Shown here: piece after piece, positions 46,842 to 55,223 of the stretch | Numbering within the stretch: the first letter of the stretch is position 1 | Layout: each line of letters starts with the position of its first letter | From: Sediminibacterium sp. TEGAF015 | Lineage (GTDB): Bacteria; Bacteroidota; Bacteroidia; Chitinophagales; Chitinophagaceae | NCBI RefSeq assembly: GCF_025997995.1 | Contig: NZ_AP026683.1 | Span: forward strand, 620,501-684,500 | Reading direction: 5' to 3' | DNA length: 64,000 nucleotides | The notes under the pieces: generated by a model | Told to the model about the DNA's origin: nothing | Database searches by the model: none | Seen by the model: the letters and a program-made list of their open reading frames with translations, nothing else | Program-made: the position numbers and the translations under genes

Positions 46842-47849
46842 ATGACTGTATCGAATGAAACCAAGGTTGGTGCACTAACAGCAGTAGCAATAACGCTACT
46901 TATTCTAAGTTTTAACTTTCTGAAAGGGAAAACGCTTCTGAAAACGGGTAATTATTTATATGCAGTATATTCTGAAACTAAGGGTATCAAAATTTCAAAT
47001 CCGGTATTTGTAAAAGGTTTTCAGGTTGGCGCTGTTGCTGATATTGAAAATGCTGATCCGAATATTGCATCCATAATTGTTTCCATTAAATTAACTGATG
47101 CTTATAATATACCTGTAAATTCTGTTGCTGTTATTCGCGAGAATCCACTTGGAACTCCCAGTATTGACATACAATTGGGCGATCAAAAAACTTATTTGCA
47201 ACAAGGGGACACATTACAGACCGCAGAATCAAAAGGCATGCTTAGTGGTATCATAGATAAAGTTACCCCTGTTACAGCTCAATTGGAGAAAACAATTCAA
47301 ACGCTGGATGAAGTACTAAAAAATATCAATACTATCTTTGATCCTGCAACCAAAAACAATCTGCAGGCTGTTATTGCCAATGTTAATAAGACTACTGAAA
47401 GTTTGGTTGCTTCTTCCGCTTCTTTGCAGCAAATGTTGAATCAACAAACGGGTAGTATAGCTCAGAGTATGAATAACGTGAATAAGTTTACTAAGAATTT
47501 GTCGGAAAACAATGAGAAGATTACGCAAACTCTGGGAAATGTTGCTAAAGCATCCGACAACTTAGCTAAGACTGATTTGGCAGGATCTGTAAATCAATTA
47601 AAAACCGCAGTTGCCAATTTAAATACTGTGGTAGAAAAAATAAATTCAGATCAGGGCAGTATGGGTAAATTGCTTAATGACCCCAGTCTTTACAATAATC
47701 TGAATAATACCATTAAAAGTGCGAACATTCTCGTTGATGATTTAAGGGTGCACCCCAAACGTTATGTGAATATTTCTGTATTTGGGAAAAAGGATAAGAC
47801 AGGTCCTTTAATGAAACCATTGGCTGATACTCTTAAAGCAAATCAGTAA
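46842..47849 (+). CDS. MCE (MlaD-like) lipid transport protein
   Basis: Periplasmic, inner-membrane-anchored protein for lipid traffic between the two membranes. The 335-residue protein begins with a membrane helix (about residues 8-26). The MCE domain follows: YAVYSETKGIKISNPVFVKGFQVGAVADIE and SVAVIRENPLGTPSIDIQLG are typical. The C-terminal 180 residues are a long Asn/Gln/Thr-rich coiled coil with SLQQMLNQQTGSIAQSMNN and ending SMGKLLNDPSLYNNLNN. No ATPase or permease genes (mlaE/F) are nearby. The OstA-like gene starts at the next base after the stop. Confidence 0.88.
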   Translation: MTVSNETKVGALTAVAITLLILSFNFLKGKTLLKTGNYLYAVYSETKGIKISNPVFVKGFQVGAVADIENADPNIASIIVSIKLTDAYNIPVNSVAVIRENPLGTPSIDIQLGDQKTYLQQGDTLQTAESKGMLSGIIDKVTPVTAQLEKTIQTLDEVLKNINTIFDPATKNNLQAVIANVNKTTESLVASSASLQQMLNQQTGSIAQSMNNVNKFTKNLSENNEKITQTLGNVAKASDNLAKTDLAGSVNQLKTAVANLNTVVEKINSDQGSMGKLLNDPSLYNNLNNTIKSANILVDDLRVHPKRYVNISVFGKKDKTGPLMKPLADTLKANQ

Positions 47850-49496
47850 ATGAAAAGCTGGCTAATACTTTTGACAAGCATCACTTGTTTGTGCGGCAAT
47901 TTATTAGCACAAAGGCTTCCCTCTGATTCACTTGCACCTGATGGAAAAAAAATTGATATTTTATCTGCTTTAAAATACAACTACCAGAAATTGGACTCAC
48001 TAAATGAGTTTGTTTCACTCGTAGGTAATGTTATTGTGAAGCAGGATAAAGTAATTTTTTATGCCGACAGTGCTGTTTTGAACAGGCAACTGAATATATT
48101 GGAAGCATTCGGCAATGTACACATTAACGATGCAGACAGTATACATACCTACGCTCAGTATTTAAAATATCTTGGCAAGGAGAAAAAAGCATATTTGCAG
48201 AAAAAAGTAAGATTGACGGATGGAGAAGGTACGCTAACAACAGATGAACTGGAGTATGATGCTACTGTTAAAATCGGGACCTATCTTAAAGGAGGGAAAC
48301 TCGTAAATAAGAAATCAACCCTTACCAGTACAGAAGGGTATTATTATGGTGATACGAAAGATGTTATTTTTAAAAAGAAAGTTATAATGAATGATCCGGA
48401 TAATAAAATTAATTCGGATACACTTCAGTATAATACCAGTACAGAAATTGCTACTTTCACCTCTCCTACTGTTGTCTACAATATAAAGGATAAAAGAACC
48501 ATAAAAACCAGGGAAGGTTTTTATGATATGAAGAACAAAAAGGCTGAATTATATAAGCGGTCTGTTATTGAGGACAGTAGCGCTATTTTCACAGCAGACG
48601 ACATGGCTTTTGATGACTCAACTGGTTTGGGGGAATTCAGGGGAAATGCAGTGTATAAAAGCAAGGATACTGCACAGGGTTTTGATATGATTGCCAATAA
48701 TATCCGAACCAATAAGAAAACAAATTCAATGGTGGCTACCCAAAAACCATTATTATTAATTAAACAAGGGGCAGACACAATCTATATTACTGCTGATACA
48801 CTTTATTCAGCAAAACTTACTGATCTTACAAAAAAGCGTATTGTTCCACAGGTTAGGGAGTCATCCTGGTACGATTCCGTATCTGTAAAAAACAAGCTCA
48901 TTCCAAAAGATCAGGAAGATAGTTCTGACAAATTTTTTGAAGCATACTATAATGTAAAAATATTTTCAGATTCGCTTCAGGCAACTGGCGATAGTTTATT
49001 TTACTCATTAAAGGACAGCGTCTTTCGTTTATTCAAGAAACCAGTTGTTTGGGCTCAGAATAATCAGATAACCGGAGATACCATTTATCTTTTTATCAAA
49101 AACAAGAAACCGGAACGATTGTATGTTTTTGAAAATAGTATGGCAATCAATAAAGTGGATAGTGTAGATTATTACAATCAATTAAAAGGGACTACCATTA
49201 ATGCAAATTTTGTTGATGGTAAAATTCAAGATATGAGGGCAAAGGGCAACGCTGAAAACGTTTATTATGCTCAGGACGAAGAGAAAAATTTTATTGGTGT
49301 TAATAAATCTACTGCAGATATTATTGACGTATTTTTTGAAGAAAGTAAGCCACAGAAAGTTGTTTTTCTAAGGAATCTTGAAGGAACTACCTATCCCATG
49401 CGAAACACCAATCACGAAGATTTAAAAATCAGAGGCTTCAGATGGCTAGAAAATCTGAGACCAAAATCCAAGTTTGATCTGCTAATTTTTAAATAA
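47850..49496 (+). CDS. OstA/LptA-like exported protein
   Basis: A 548-residue exported protein (signal peptide ending near LLAQ, residue 20). It consists of repeated beta-strands of the OstA/LptA fold: VSLVGNVIVKQDKVIFYADSA, LEAFGNVHINDADSIHTYAQ, TDGEGTLTTDELEYDATVKIG and YYNVKIFSDSLQATGDSL are repeat units. LptA-type proteins bridge LPS across the periplasm, usually in under 200 residues. This larger form looks like several OstA units in tandem. Start overlaps nothing but follows the MCE stop directly, so translation is coupled. Role in LPS or lipid transport is inferred. Confidence 0.78.
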   Translation: MKSWLILLTSITCLCGNLLAQRLPSDSLAPDGKKIDILSALKYNYQKLDSLNEFVSLVGNVIVKQDKVIFYADSAVLNRQLNILEAFGNVHINDADSIHTYAQYLKYLGKEKKAYLQKKVRLTDGEGTLTTDELEYDATVKIGTYLKGGKLVNKKSTLTSTEGYYYGDTKDVIFKKKVIMNDPDNKINSDTLQYNTSTEIATFTSPTVVYNIKDKRTIKTREGFYDMKNKKAELYKRSVIEDSSAIFTADDMAFDDSTGLGEFRGNAVYKSKDTAQGFDMIANNIRTNKKTNSMVATQKPLLLIKQGADTIYITADTLYSAKLTDLTKKRIVPQVRESSWYDSVSVKNKLIPKDQEDSSDKFFEAYYNVKIFSDSLQATGDSLFYSLKDSVFRLFKKPVVWAQNNQITGDTIYLFIKNKKPERLYVFENSMAINKVDSVDYYNQLKGTTINANFVDGKIQDMRAKGNAENVYYAQDEEKNFIGVNKSTADIIDVFFEESKPQKVVFLRNLEGTTYPMRNTNHEDLKIRGFRWLENLRPKSKFDLLIFK

Positions 49497-49501
49497 TATG
49501 T

Positions 49502-50680
49502 ATGGCTGCCAGAAAAATAGTTAGAAAAATAATCATAGACCCATTAAAAGTATTTATTCATGATAGCCGTTCAATTGGTATTATTTTATTACTAGCAACC
49601 CTATTATCATTAATCCTTTCTAACATACCCGGATTCTCCAATGGATATATCCGTTTTTTCCAATTAAGTATTGATGGAACGCAGGAGCATGCTTTTGTGT
49701 GGGGACCGTTTCATTTACCCAACTCAATTCTAGTAGTCATCAATGATTTATTAATGGCTGCATTTTTCTTTTTAGCTGGAATGGAAATTAAACGTGAATT
49801 GGTAACCGGTGAACTCGCTTCTATGAAGCAATCTATTTTACCTGTTGCCGCGGCTATTGGCGGAATGATTGTACCTGCATTGATTTACACACAATTCAAC
49901 AGAGGATCCGAATTTACAAGTGGATGGGCAATTCCAATGGCTACAGATATTGCTTTTACTTTGGGAATTGCTTCCCTGTTGGGAAACCGTGTTCCTGTTG
50001 CATTAAAAGTCTTTATTACGGCATTGGCGATAATAGATGATTTGGGTGCTATTGTGGTAATTGCATTGTTTTATGGGAGTCAGTTAAAACTGTTCTATCT
50101 TTTACTAAGCGGCTTAATTATGCTGATTTTATTGTCGCTTCAAAAAAACAAAGTAAAAATTGGATGGTATACCTGGATACTGGGGCTTCTTTTATGGTAT
50201 ACCATATTTAATTCTGGTATACATGCAACAGTGGCAGGGGTTTTGTTTGCTTTTACTATTCCGGTAAATAAACTTCCAGAACTCGAAATCAAATTTCACG
50301 TTCCAGTCTATTTCATGATTATGCCAGTATTTGCATTAGCAAACACAGCGATTGTTTTTCCAGAATCTGGTATTGGTGCTTTAAATAACTCTTTTTCAGC
50401 TGGTATTATTGCTGGATTATTCATTGGTAAACCATTGGGAATTTGTTTAGCTTGTTTTTGGATGATTAAGAAAAAATGGGCGCAATTACCCAATCATACC
50501 AATTGGCACCAGATGATAGGTGCTGGTATTTTAGCTGGGATAGGTTTTACTATGAGCATCTTTATTTCAATGCTCGCTTTTTCTGAAATTACAACTCAAG
50601 ATATTGCTAAGTTAGCCGTTTTGGTAAGTTCAGTATTTTCCATGTTGATTGGATATGCCTGGATGGCAATAAAAAAATAA
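49502..50680 (+). CDS. nhaA: Na+/H+ antiporter NhaA
   Basis: Inner-membrane exchanger that exports Na+ against H+ influx. The 392-residue protein has about 12 hydrophobic segments. The essential pair Asp179-Asp180 in AIIDDLGAIVVIALFY matches Asp163-Asp164 of the E. coli enzyme. FFLAGMEIKRELVTGEL and WAIPMATDIAFTLG are further family blocks. The start at 49502 gives a normal length. It lies five bases after the OstA-like gene and could be co-transcribed. Its stop is two bases from the convergent kinase gene. Confidence 0.95.
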   Translation: MAARKIVRKIIIDPLKVFIHDSRSIGIILLLATLLSLILSNIPGFSNGYIRFFQLSIDGTQEHAFVWGPFHLPNSILVVINDLLMAAFFFLAGMEIKRELVTGELASMKQSILPVAAAIGGMIVPALIYTQFNRGSEFTSGWAIPMATDIAFTLGIASLLGNRVPVALKVFITALAIIDDLGAIVVIALFYGSQLKLFYLLLSGLIMLILLSLQKNKVKIGWYTWILGLLLWYTIFNSGIHATVAGVLFAFTIPVNKLPELEIKFHVPVYFMIMPVFALANTAIVFPESGIGALNNSFSAGIIAGLFIGKPLGICLACFWMIKKKWAQLPNHTNWHQMIGAGILAGIGFTMSIFISMLAFSEITTQDIAKLAVLVSSVFSMLIGYAWMAIKK

Positions 50681-50682
50681 TA

Positions 50683-51792
50683 TTATTTCCTCCAATCAAA
50701 ATAAAAGGTACTGCCTTTTTCGGGGGAACTTTCTAGCTTTAATTTACCTCCTTGTTCTTCCACCAGCATTTTTAACAAGTTCAATCCTACTCCAGTACTT
50801 GATTCTCCGTTTGATTTGTTATCCGTGGTTTCAAATAGTTTGAATATTCTATTCTGATCCTGTTTAGAAATACCTTGTCCATTATCTTTGACATAAAAAG
50901 TATAAAACTCTGAATTGGTTGAATAGAGTCCTACGCTAATTTCAGGATTTGGATGATTCGTATATTTGATTGCATTGGAAAGTAAATTTTGAAAAACTTG
51001 CTGCAGTTTAATTTTTCTGGTACGAAATCTAGGCAGATTTTCGTCGATATTCAATTTTGTGTTTTGTTTAAAAGGTAGCATTGTAACAATGTCTTTTACC
51101 AAATCAAGGCTGTTTACTTCTTCAATTGTTTGCTCATCCAGACTTTTTCTAGAATAATCAAGTATGGATTCTATCATACCTGATAAACGTGTGGCAGAAT
51201 GGTATATAATAGAAGTGTTTTCTAATAATTCTGGTTCATTTTTTACTAATTCTTCTTTTTGCATCATGTCGGCAAGCATCGCAATGGTTGCTACGGGAGA
51301 TTTTAAATCATGTGAAACAATGAAAACAAATCTTTCAAGTTGTTTATTAACTAGTTCTGTCTCCAATAAGCTCTGCTTTAATTTCAGTTGAGCAAAATAC
51401 AATCGCTCAAACACTTTAACTTTCGCCCTTGTAATATTTACATCTAATGGCTTTTGTAAATAATCAACTGCTCCTTCTTCAAATCCTTTCAATACAAATT
51501 GTTCTTCTTTGCTAATGGCTGTTACGAAAATGATAGATAGGTGCTGGGTTTTTTTATTCAATTGAAGCATTCTAGCCACTTCAAATCCGTCCATTTCAGG
51601 CATCTGAACATCTAGCATAACAAGACCTATATTCTCATGCTTTAAGGCAAGTTTTAATGCCTCATTACCAGAATTTGCTTTTATAAATGATCTACCAGGC
51701 TGAGCTAATATTTCCTCTAAGGCTATTAAATTTTCTGGGCGGTCATCAACTAATAAAATTAAGAAGTTTTCATTGTTAGGAAAAAGACTCAT
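50683..51792 (-). CDS. Receiver-histidine kinase protein
   Basis: A 369-residue cytoplasmic two-component protein with the order REC, HisKA, HATPase. The receiver has Asp16-Asp17 in LLVDDRPEN, the phospho-acceptor Asp61 in MLDVQMPEMDG, and Lys114 in YLQKPLD. The kinase has His161 in FIVSHDLKSPVATI, NLLSNAIKYT as the N box, KDNGQGISKQD as G1 and TGVGLNLLKMLV as G2. There is no membrane segment, DNA-binding domain or signal input domain apart from REC. It is 12 bases downstream of the hybrid kinase, which may phosphorylate its REC. This is a plausible phosphorelay inner link. Confidence 0.9.
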   Translation of the reverse strand: MSLFPNNENFLILLVDDRPENLIALEEILAQPGRSFIKANSGNEALKLALKHENIGLVMLDVQMPEMDGFEVARMLQLNKKTQHLSIIFVTAISKEEQFVLKGFEEGAVDYLQKPLDVNITRAKVKVFERLYFAQLKLKQSLLETELVNKQLERFVFIVSHDLKSPVATIAMLADMMQKEELVKNEPELLENTSIIYHSATRLSGMIESILDYSRKSLDEQTIEEVNSLDLVKDIVTMLPFKQNTKLNIDENLPRFRTRKIKLQQVFQNLLSNAIKYTNHPNPEISVGLYSTNSEFYTFYVKDNGQGISKQDQNRIFKLFETTDNKSNGESSTGVGLNLLKMLVEEQGGKLKLESSPEKGSTFYFDWRK

Positions 51793-51804
51793 AATTTCTG
51801 TATT

Positions 51805-54800
51805 TTATTTTGACAGCCATGATTTTATCGTGGATATAAGTTTTTGAATATCTACAGGTTTTGTTATGTAATCAGATGCCCCAGCAGAAATGCATTTTTC
51901 CCTATCTCCTTCCATTGCTTTTGCAGTTAATGCAATGATGGGTAAATCTAATTGCTTCAGTTCTTTTCTAATTCTACTCATCGCTTCATATCCATCCATT
52001 TCCGGCATCATGATATCCATTAAAACCAAATCAGTGTCAGCATGAATTTTTAACATTTCTAAAGATTCTCTTCCATCGGACGCAGATATAATATCTGCAT
52101 TTTCAGATTCTAAAGCGGTACTTAATGCGTATACATTTCTCATATCATCGTCAACAATTAAAATCTTAAATCCTGATAAATCCATTAAAGTAGATTCATT
52201 GATTATAGCCTGTAATGTTGACTTTTCAGATTTCTTAACTTGATAAAGAAAGGAATCTAATTCTGTTATTAGATTATCATTAACGGATAAATCATTGCGA
52301 ACAATAGCTTCTGCAAATGGCTTTAATTTATTTTCTTCAGCTTCTGGTATGTCATTGTTAATGAGTAAAATAAACGGAATATGTTGATTGTTACTTAAAC
52401 TTCGCCAATCTTGTAAGGATGTTAAGTTTTCTTGCCACTCATTTCCCAAATCAACAATTATACAGTCAATATGTTTATTTTCAGTTATTCCTCTTGCTTC
52501 ATTAATACTGCTAGCATTATAAAAGGTTACTGATTTTAATCTTTGCTGAAAAATTGCATTGATATTTTTATCTTGGAAATAATCTGGTGAAACTAAAAGA
52601 ACACTTTTAAAATTCTGTTTTATGTAGGTGCTGATTTTATTAAAAGCTAGATTAAGTCCTTCCAAATTAATGGGTTTTTTAACATATGCTAATGCTCCGC
52701 CAGAATTAAAACGATTATCATCAAATGCAGATATAATATGCACAGGTATATGTTTAGTTTCCGGATCCTCTTTAAGAATTTTAAGTAAAGACCACCCATC
52801 TAAAACAGGTAATTGTACATCTAGTATAATGGCATTCAGTCGGTATTTTTTGGCATAAAATAATCCTTCATCACCACTAAGTGCTATAATCGTTTTAAAG
52901 TTTTTATTTCTGGCAAAATCTCTGACAATTGTTGCAAAATTCTCATCATCTTCTATAATAAGAATCACCTCATCATTATCTTTTAAATTATTTCTGTCAT
53001 CTGATACTTTATCTTGTTCTTCAATATTATCTAATTCCGGTGCCTCAATTGTTTTTAACTCCTCTTTCTGATGAAAATTACTTTCAGTTGTTGCAACAGG
53101 AACAATTACCGTGAATTCACTTCCCATACCCTCTTTACTGCTTACCATGATTTCTCCGCCGAGCAATCTTGCTAATTCCTTGCTTATGGATAACCCTAAA
53201 CCGGTTCCTCCATATTTTCGACTAGTTGAGCCATCTGCCTGTTGAAAGGCATCAAAAATGAGTTTTTGTTTTTCCGCTGAAATACCAATGCCACTGTCTT
53301 TTACCTGTATACTTATTCGCTTCCCATCTGGATGTTCCAAAGCGTTGAACAAGACGGAAACTTTTCCATTTTCAGGAGTAAACTTAAATGCATTAGATAA
53401 GAGATTCTTGATTATTTGTTCCAATCTTAAAACATCAGTTTTTAAGTTATTTGGTACTTTAACATCTTTATGAATGGAGAATTCAATATTTTTTTGTGAA
53501 GCTACTACGGAGAATAATTGTTGTAAATCTTTAATTATACTTTCTACGCTAATTTCTTCTATAGTAAGGTCAATCTTGCCAGCTTCAATTTTTGATAGGT
53601 CGAGAATATCGTTGATTAGTTTTAATAAATCTGACCCCGATCTGTGAATGATAGTAGCATATTCAATTTGCTTATCGGTAAGGTTCCTTGGATTGTTATC
53701 TGCCAATAGTTTCGCCAAAATAAGCACACTATTTAATGGCGTTCTGAGTTCATGAGACATATTAGCCAGAAATTCAGATTTATATTTACTGGTTTCCTGC
53801 AACTCTTTGGCTTGTCTGCTTAGTTCGTTATTTGTTTGTCTTAATTCCTCCTGCTGTTTAACAAGGCTGTCTTTATGTTCTTGTACTTCTGCTAATAAAT
53901 CATTGATTTTTGCTCTAGCCTGTTCTGCTTGTATGGCTGAAGCAACATTGTGTGCAATATTTTCCAAGAGGTTTTTCTGATGTGCAGAAAATTTACCAAA
54001 GATTCCTAATTCTATTAATCCTTTCAGTTCATTGTCTAACCAAAGCGGCATACAAAGTATTTCACCTTTTCCTGTCATGTCTCCCAAAGCAGTCTCCACA
54101 TGCCAGTAATCTGCAGGCACATCTGAAATACTAACCGCTTCTCTTTGTAATGCAGCATTTCCGATTATACCCTCACCAATTTTGAAACCAACTTTAGCGT
54201 CAGCCGATACAGCTACCCCGGCTGTCATTTCCAGAAAATCTGTTTTTTCATTTTTTATATATATTACTCCTGCGGGCACTTCCAGATACCCTACCACAGA
54301 TCTGATTACATTCGTAGATAAAGCGAATAAGGAATTTGATTTTTGAATATGATCATTAATGTAACTAACCCCCTCCAGTAACTTATTTTTTTCAGTAGCC
54401 AGCTGATTAATGTCTTCCATTTTTGCCACAGTTTCCTTCAGTCTTCTCTCAGATCTGAAACGACTTTTTAAAGTAGCTATAACAGCATTAACCAGAATAA
54501 GTACAATGCCTATTAGTAAAATAATTCCTCCCAGAATAAGCTTAGTTGAAAATGAAAATGATTCTTCAATTTTTTTCTCAGTTGTATCTAATTCAAGTAT
54601 TAATGCTTGTTTAATCCGATCAATCAGAGGAAATATTTTTTGAAAAGCAATTTCTTCTGTTTGAGCAATATCTTTTACGGTGTTTCTTGAATGATTATAT
54701 TCTATTTTCCCTTCACTATCCCAGAACAAATACAATGCTGTTAAAGAAGTATCAAGAGAATTAATTTTATTAGTCAGGCTAATATTATTCTGAAATTCCA

Positions 54801-55086
54801 GTTGAAGTTTTATAATAATTGGCTTAATGGCTGAGGCTGTTAGCACGTAGTTGGTCATATCAGCATCCTTACTATCTATCCAGAATTTAAATCTGGCTGA
54901 GCGCATTTGTGCAATATTGTATTCCAAATCTTGCACTTCACTGATTGATTTTTTAATTTTAATCAGGTGAGTTGTCCTCTCAACTTGATTGTTTAGCGTA
55001 TCAATAGAAAAATAGCCAACAAGCAATACCAAGAATATGGAAATTCCTAATCCTGAATATAATTTAAAGGGGATATTGCTTTTCAT
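51805..55086 (-). CDS. Hybrid histidine kinase with three receiver domains
   Basis: A 1093-residue inner-membrane sensor. The order is: helix (about 9-28), a CHASE3-like helical periplasmic domain, a second helix (about 184-206), a GAF domain (about 245-400), a coiled coil, HisKA with His445 in ANMSHELRTPLNS, HATPase (NLLSNAFKFT, GTGLGLSIS), then three receivers. REC1 has Asp756 in AIILDVQLPVLDG and REC3 has Asp1024 in VLMDIMMPEMDG, both complete. REC2 has Asp879 in CIIVDLGNEW but lacks the acidic pair (LLVSPDYFQ), so it is probably not phosphorylated. The receiver-kinase gene follows in the same operon. The ligand is unknown. Confidence 0.9.
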   Translation of the reverse strand: MKSNIPFKLYSGLGISIFLVLLVGYFSIDTLNNQVERTTHLIKIKKSISEVQDLEYNIAQMRSARFKFWIDSKDADMTNYVLTASAIKPIIIKLQLEFQNNISLTNKINSLDTSLTALYLFWDSEGKIEYNHSRNTVKDIAQTEEIAFQKIFPLIDRIKQALILELDTTEKKIEESFSFSTKLILGGIILLIGIVLILVNAVIATLKSRFRSERRLKETVAKMEDINQLATEKNKLLEGVSYINDHIQKSNSLFALSTNVIRSVVGYLEVPAGVIYIKNEKTDFLEMTAGVAVSADAKVGFKIGEGIIGNAALQREAVSISDVPADYWHVETALGDMTGKGEILCMPLWLDNELKGLIELGIFGKFSAHQKNLLENIAHNVASAIQAEQARAKINDLLAEVQEHKDSLVKQQEELRQTNNELSRQAKELQETSKYKSEFLANMSHELRTPLNSVLILAKLLADNNPRNLTDKQIEYATIIHRSGSDLLKLINDILDLSKIEAGKIDLTIEEISVESIIKDLQQLFSVVASQKNIEFSIHKDVKVPNNLKTDVLRLEQIIKNLLSNAFKFTPENGKVSVLFNALEHPDGKRISIQVKDSGIGISAEKQKLIFDAFQQADGSTSRKYGGTGLGLSISKELARLLGGEIMVSSKEGMGSEFTVIVPVATTESNFHQKEELKTIEAPELDNIEEQDKVSDDRNNLKDNDEVILIIEDDENFATIVRDFARNKNFKTIIALSGDEGLFYAKKYRLNAIILDVQLPVLDGWSLLKILKEDPETKHIPVHIISAFDDNRFNSGGALAYVKKPINLEGLNLAFNKISTYIKQNFKSVLLVSPDYFQDKNINAIFQQRLKSVTFYNASSINEARGITENKHIDCIIVDLGNEWQENLTSLQDWRSLSNNQHIPFILLINNDIPEAEENKLKPFAEAIVRNDLSVNDNLITELDSFLYQVKKSEKSTLQAIINESTLMDLSGFKILIVDDDMRNVYALSTALESENADIISASDGRESLEMLKIHADTDLVLMDIMMPEMDGYEAMSRIRKELKQLDLPIIALTAKAMEGDREKCISAGASDYITKPVDIQKLISTIKSWLSK

Positions 55087-55163
55087 TTATTAAATTCATT
55101 TATAGACACTCAATATAAAAATTAAAAACGGGTAGCTGACGATTTATTTGTACTTTTTGTAAT

Positions 55164-55183
55164 TTGTAGTAATACCACTACAA
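55164..55183. promoter_or_regulatory. Inverted repeat in the kinase/BamA-like divergent gap
   Basis: TTGTAGT and ACTACAA form perfect 7-base arms around AATACC. The site lies between the start codons of the hybrid kinase and the outer-membrane gene, so it could bind a regulator of either. The protein is not known. Confidence 0.4.
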
Positions 55184-55223
55184 GAAACGGTTTGATTGTT
55201 CTATTGCAGATTTAAAGGACGTG

